Shown piece by piece: positions 52,159 through 54,512 of a DNA stretch of 54,512 nucleotides; position 1 is the first letter of the stretch, and every line of letters begins with the position of its first letter. The stretch comes from Candidatus Hodarchaeota archaeon (GTDB taxonomy: Archaea; Asgardarchaeota; Heimdallarchaeia; Hodarchaeales; Hodarchaeaceae). The notes beneath the pieces were generated by a model that searched no databases, was not told the origin of the DNA, and saw only the letters and a list, made by a program, of their open reading frames with translations. Where the stretch lies: the NCBI GenBank assembly GCA_016839785.1, contig JAEOTQ010000202.1:1-54512 (forward strand). The letters run 5' to 3'. The translations under genes and the position numbers were made by a program.

Positions 52159-53217
52159 ATGTTTACAGTAATCATAATTATGCTCACAGACGACATTTCA
52201 GAGTTTCAGAGGAGAACTAGTAAACTTCTTGTTTCCGTACTTCCTGATTTTTACATTGACGTTATAATTGATCCACATAGATCGTTTAAAGAATTAAACA
52301 AGGAACTACAAGAAGTTTATGCACGCGGTGGAGGTAATATTATTGGTACAGAGGTTAAATTCGTACCAGGGGGAAACGGAGGAAACGTAGCGAAGACACT
52401 AGCTAGATTAGGTGCTGAGACCACATTTCTTACTCAAACCTCCGATTTTGGAATAAATGTTCTAGAGCATTTTATGACTCCATTAGGAATTAAACTCGAA
52501 GCTACATCATCAGGCAATATAGCGAGTTCGGTTATTCTTGAGCTATCATCTGGAAAACGTGATAAATCCAATATTATGCTCTCAAGTGCTGGTAGTGTCG
52601 CAGGTTTCTCCTCATCAGCTCTTACAAATGAACAATGGAGTGTTCTGAGGAATAGTGGAATTATAGCATTAACTAATGCTCAAAATCTCGAGCTTGAAGA
52701 TTTAACAGAGGGTATTCTCCAAAATACTCCCAAAGAAATTATTGTGAGCTTAGACTTCTCTGATTTGACTCCACATTTATCTAGAATTGATGGATTTCGT
52801 GAACGTTTACTAAATCACCTAACACGCCCTCCAAACCTCGTGTTAGGTAATGAAAATGAATTTCGTCTTTTAGCAAAGTTACCAAAGGCATCTGCTATGG
52901 AAGCGGGTCAGGCATTATCATCAGATTTTCCAGAAGTATTCTTCGCCTTGCATACAGCAAATCAGGTATATTTATGGCATAGAACTCACTTACTCGCCAC
53001 CCAAAAGTGTCATCTTGTAAACTTACAACATGCAACTGGAGCAGGTGATGCATGGCATGCAGGTTTTCTAGTAGGATGGCAGGTAGGTTTGTCATACAAA
53101 GATGTACTGGCCTTTGCAAATGCAGTGGCTGGATATCAACTATCTAGGGGGGAAGTCGGAAAATTAGCTGATATTCTTCAATTTATGAAAGAAACACCTT
53201 TGCAGGAGACCAATTAG
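52159..53217 (+). CDS. PfkB/ribokinase-family sugar kinase
   Basis: A 352-residue kinase of the PfkB/ribokinase family. The first signature GGNGGNVAKTLARLGAETTF is at about residues 72-91. The second, HATGAGDAWHAGF, contains the catalytic Asp297 in GAGD. These enzymes phosphorylate sugars or nucleosides with ATP. The substrate cannot be told; the N-terminal 40 residues are longer than usual. ATG 52159 is used, but ATG 52180 is equally possible. The GAPDH-like gene follows 122 bases downstream on the same strand with its own TATA box, so the link to central carbon metabolism is suggestive only. Confidence 0.82.
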   Translation: MFTVIIIMLTDDISEFQRRTSKLLVSVLPDFYIDVIIDPHRSFKELNKELQEVYARGGGNIIGTEVKFVPGGNGGNVAKTLARLGAETTFLTQTSDFGINVLEHFMTPLGIKLEATSSGNIASSVILELSSGKRDKSNIMLSSAGSVAGFSSSALTNEQWSVLRNSGIIALTNAQNLELEDLTEGILQNTPKEIIVSLDFSDLTPHLSRIDGFRERLLNHLTRPPNLVLGNENEFRLLAKLPKASAMEAGQALSSDFPEVFFALHTANQVYLWHRTHLLATQKCHLVNLQHATGAGDAWHAGFLVGWQVGLSYKDVLAFANAVAGYQLSRGEVGKLADILQFMKETPLQETN

Positions 53218-53260
53218 AAGAAAAAAGTGACCTGTATTGCCCATAGGGGTGAAGGATTAT

Positions 53261-53268
53261 TTTATAAA
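53261..53268 (+). promoter_or_regulatory. TATA box of the GAPDH-like gene
   Basis: tttataaa lies about 75 bases before the TTG at 53340, giving a leader of about 50 bases that contains a gagg ribosome-binding site at 53329-53332. Confidence 0.45.
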
Positions 53269-53339
53269 CCTTCTTCTTTACCGCTATTTTTAGGACATTC
53301 CGCGGATATAATGTTATTAAAACTGACGAGGTATGCATT

Positions 53340-54452
53340 TTGGGAAATACTAACACGGTATTGGTAGTAGGAACAGGTACAATCGGAGAACCACTGACAG
53401 GACTCTTAAGTGATAAAAATATATCCAAAGATCTAGGAATTGATGAATTAATTTTTTATAAACATTCACCTCGTCTAACTGATCGACCTATGATGAAAGG
53501 ATTGCTATCAAAAGGATCCCAGATGGCTGCACAACGAGAAAAGTTTGAAGCATTCCGTGAATTGGGTATAGAACCAACTTATACTTTTGAAGAAGCACTT
53601 GAAAAATCGAGAGTTATTGTTGATTGTTCCACTGAGGGAATGGGAGTCAGAAACAAATTACTTTTTTATGAGAAAATGCAGGATTCAGCGAGTGCCTTTT
53701 TAGCCCAAGGGAGTGAACATGGATTCGGACTTCCTTACGGTGTGGGACTTAACGATGATGTATTGACGAGGAAGAAAAACAAATTCATCCAAGTAGTGTC
53801 CTGTAATACTCATAATGCTTCACGAGTTCTAAAGAACCTGGCATTTGATAAGAATGGTAAGAATAAATTGAGTGAAGGGAGATTTGTTTTTATGCGTCGG
53901 GCAACTGATGTTTCCCAAGCTGGAAAATTTATTGCTAGTCCATCAGTTGGTCCACATAAGGACAGTACCTTTGGCACGCACCATGCGAAGGATGTCTACC
54001 GACTTTATTCCACACTTGGTTATCATTTGAATGTTTTTTCCAGTGCTATTAAACTCAATACTCAATACATGCATGTAGCCTCTTTTCATCTAGTTCTGGA
54101 TAATCATGACTGTGATTGTAATTTGGAAGATGTTGAAAGAAAATTCCGTGATGATCCTTACGTAGCGGTTACAAACAAAACAGATGCTAATGTTATCTTC
54201 AGTTTCGGACGTGAATACGGTCACTTTGGTCGGATTTTAAACCAAACGGTTATAGTTCTTCCTTCCCTATTAGTTCGGAAAAGTAATCTCTTTACTGATA
54301 AAGTTGAAGTGGTAGGTTACTCTTATACTCCCCAAGATGGCAATTCTCTTCTAAGCTCCACCTCCGCTGTCGCCTATTTCTTGAACCCCGAAGAAGTTGT
54401 CTTAGGAGAGCCTCTTCCCTGTTTACGACCATTCATATTCACTGAAGTTTGA
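53340..54452 (+). CDS. Type II glyceraldehyde-3-phosphate dehydrogenase-like protein
   Basis: A 370-residue protein related to archaeal (type II) GAPDH. A Rossmann start VVGTGTIGEPL, then VIVDCSTEGMGVRNKLLF, and the catalytic loop VVSCNTHNASRV with Cys155 are in the expected order. The middle and C-terminus are more diverged: LAQGSEHGFGLPYGVGL stands where typical enzymes have a shorter loop, and the protein is about 30 residues longer. It may be a true GAPDH or a related dehydrogenase. TTG is the start: no in-frame ATG fits and gagg lies eight bases upstream. The PfkB kinase gene precedes it. Confidence 0.7.
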   Translation: MGNTNTVLVVGTGTIGEPLTGLLSDKNISKDLGIDELIFYKHSPRLTDRPMMKGLLSKGSQMAAQREKFEAFRELGIEPTYTFEEALEKSRVIVDCSTEGMGVRNKLLFYEKMQDSASAFLAQGSEHGFGLPYGVGLNDDVLTRKKNKFIQVVSCNTHNASRVLKNLAFDKNGKNKLSEGRFVFMRRATDVSQAGKFIASPSVGPHKDSTFGTHHAKDVYRLYSTLGYHLNVFSSAIKLNTQYMHVASFHLVLDNHDCDCNLEDVERKFRDDPYVAVTNKTDANVIFSFGREYGHFGRILNQTVIVLPSLLVRKSNLFTDKVEVVGYSYTPQDGNSLLSSTSAVAYFLNPEEVVLGEPLPCLRPFIFTEV

Positions 54453-54512
54453 TCTTTTTTGACAATAAGCTGTAGATGAGAATCATTCTGCTGATAAATT
54501 ATCTAGAGGAGA
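54453..54512 (+). other. Window end with a possible ribosome-binding site
   Basis: The last bases read tctagaggaga. This is a Shine-Dalgarno-like stretch at the very edge, preceded by a TATA-like gataaattat. A plus-strand gene probably starts just beyond the window. Confidence 0.3.

Noticed and set aside
52159..54452. PfkB kinase and GAPDH-like gene as one glycolytic operon
   Set aside because: There is a 122-base gap with a separate TATA box and ribosome-binding site, so co-transcription is not supported.
1..54512. CRISPR array, integrase, attachment sites or intact insertion sequence
   Set aside because: No regular short repeats with spacers, no transposase or integrase motifs and no terminal inverted repeats were seen when reading the window.

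Overview
This window looks like part of a low-G+C archaeal chromosome. Several genes have TATA-like boxes about 26 bases before the start codon (leaderless style). Archaeal-type proteins include an F420-type LLM oxidoreductase, a type II GAPDH-like protein, double-HTH Lrp-like regulators and a phytol/dolichol-kinase-like CTP transferase. Secreted proteins end in archaeosortase-style tripartite tails. Giant Ig-rich surface proteins, RING-like zinc proteins and cytochrome bd fit an Asgard archaeon, perhaps Heimdallarchaeia-related. That placement is inference: no rRNA or other phylogenetic marker is present, and I saw no tRNA, CRISPR array or intact insertion sequence.

Layout. 0-6.5 kb: a cut-off gene, a double-HTH regulator, a decayed gene, membrane proteins and a RING-like zinc protein. 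6.6-15.3 kb: one 2914-residue surface protein built from eight modules of about 373 residues. 15.6-19.4 kb: a compact run of membrane, ABC-transporter and zinc-finger genes. 19.6-21.6 kb: an IscS-like / IscU / TusA-like cluster whose IscS homologue has leucine at the PLP-lysine position. 21.8-23.0 kb: a membrane DHp protein without an ATPase domain, followed by a receiver with Asn at the phosphoacceptor position. 23-30.7 kb: lipid kinase-like protein, solitary DNA methyltransferase, CorA, a BtrH/PadR/GyrI-like operon with a tandem-repeat operator, and an aldo/keto reductase. 30.9-34.4 kb: cydA-cydB plus a second solitary methyltransferase. 34.5-43.9 kb: transport and metabolism (antiporter, APC-USP permease, LLM oxidoreductase, VIT1-like, threonine synthase, a second fold-type II PLP enzyme). 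44.1-52.1 kb: a duplicated segment (prolyl oligopeptidase remnant, secreted lectin-like gene, thiolase) flanking a secreted WD40/beta-lactamase fusion and a divergent regulator. 52.2-54.5 kb: PfkB kinase and GAPDH-like protein.

How the genes may work together. The cyd genes point to use or detoxification of oxygen, and Fe-S assembly and iron transport genes lie in the same window. Much of the coding capacity faces outward: the giant modular protein, two paralogous Thr-stalked proteins and the WD40/hydrolase fusion. The duplication at 44-51 kb, the near-identical modules in the giant gene and the simple repeats in stalk regions suggest that surface genes are where this genome is changing. The most unusual candidates are the lysine-less IscS with intact IscU and TusA, the phosphotransfer pair missing its key residues, the eight-module surface protein, and the ABC/RING operon with a non-AUG start.
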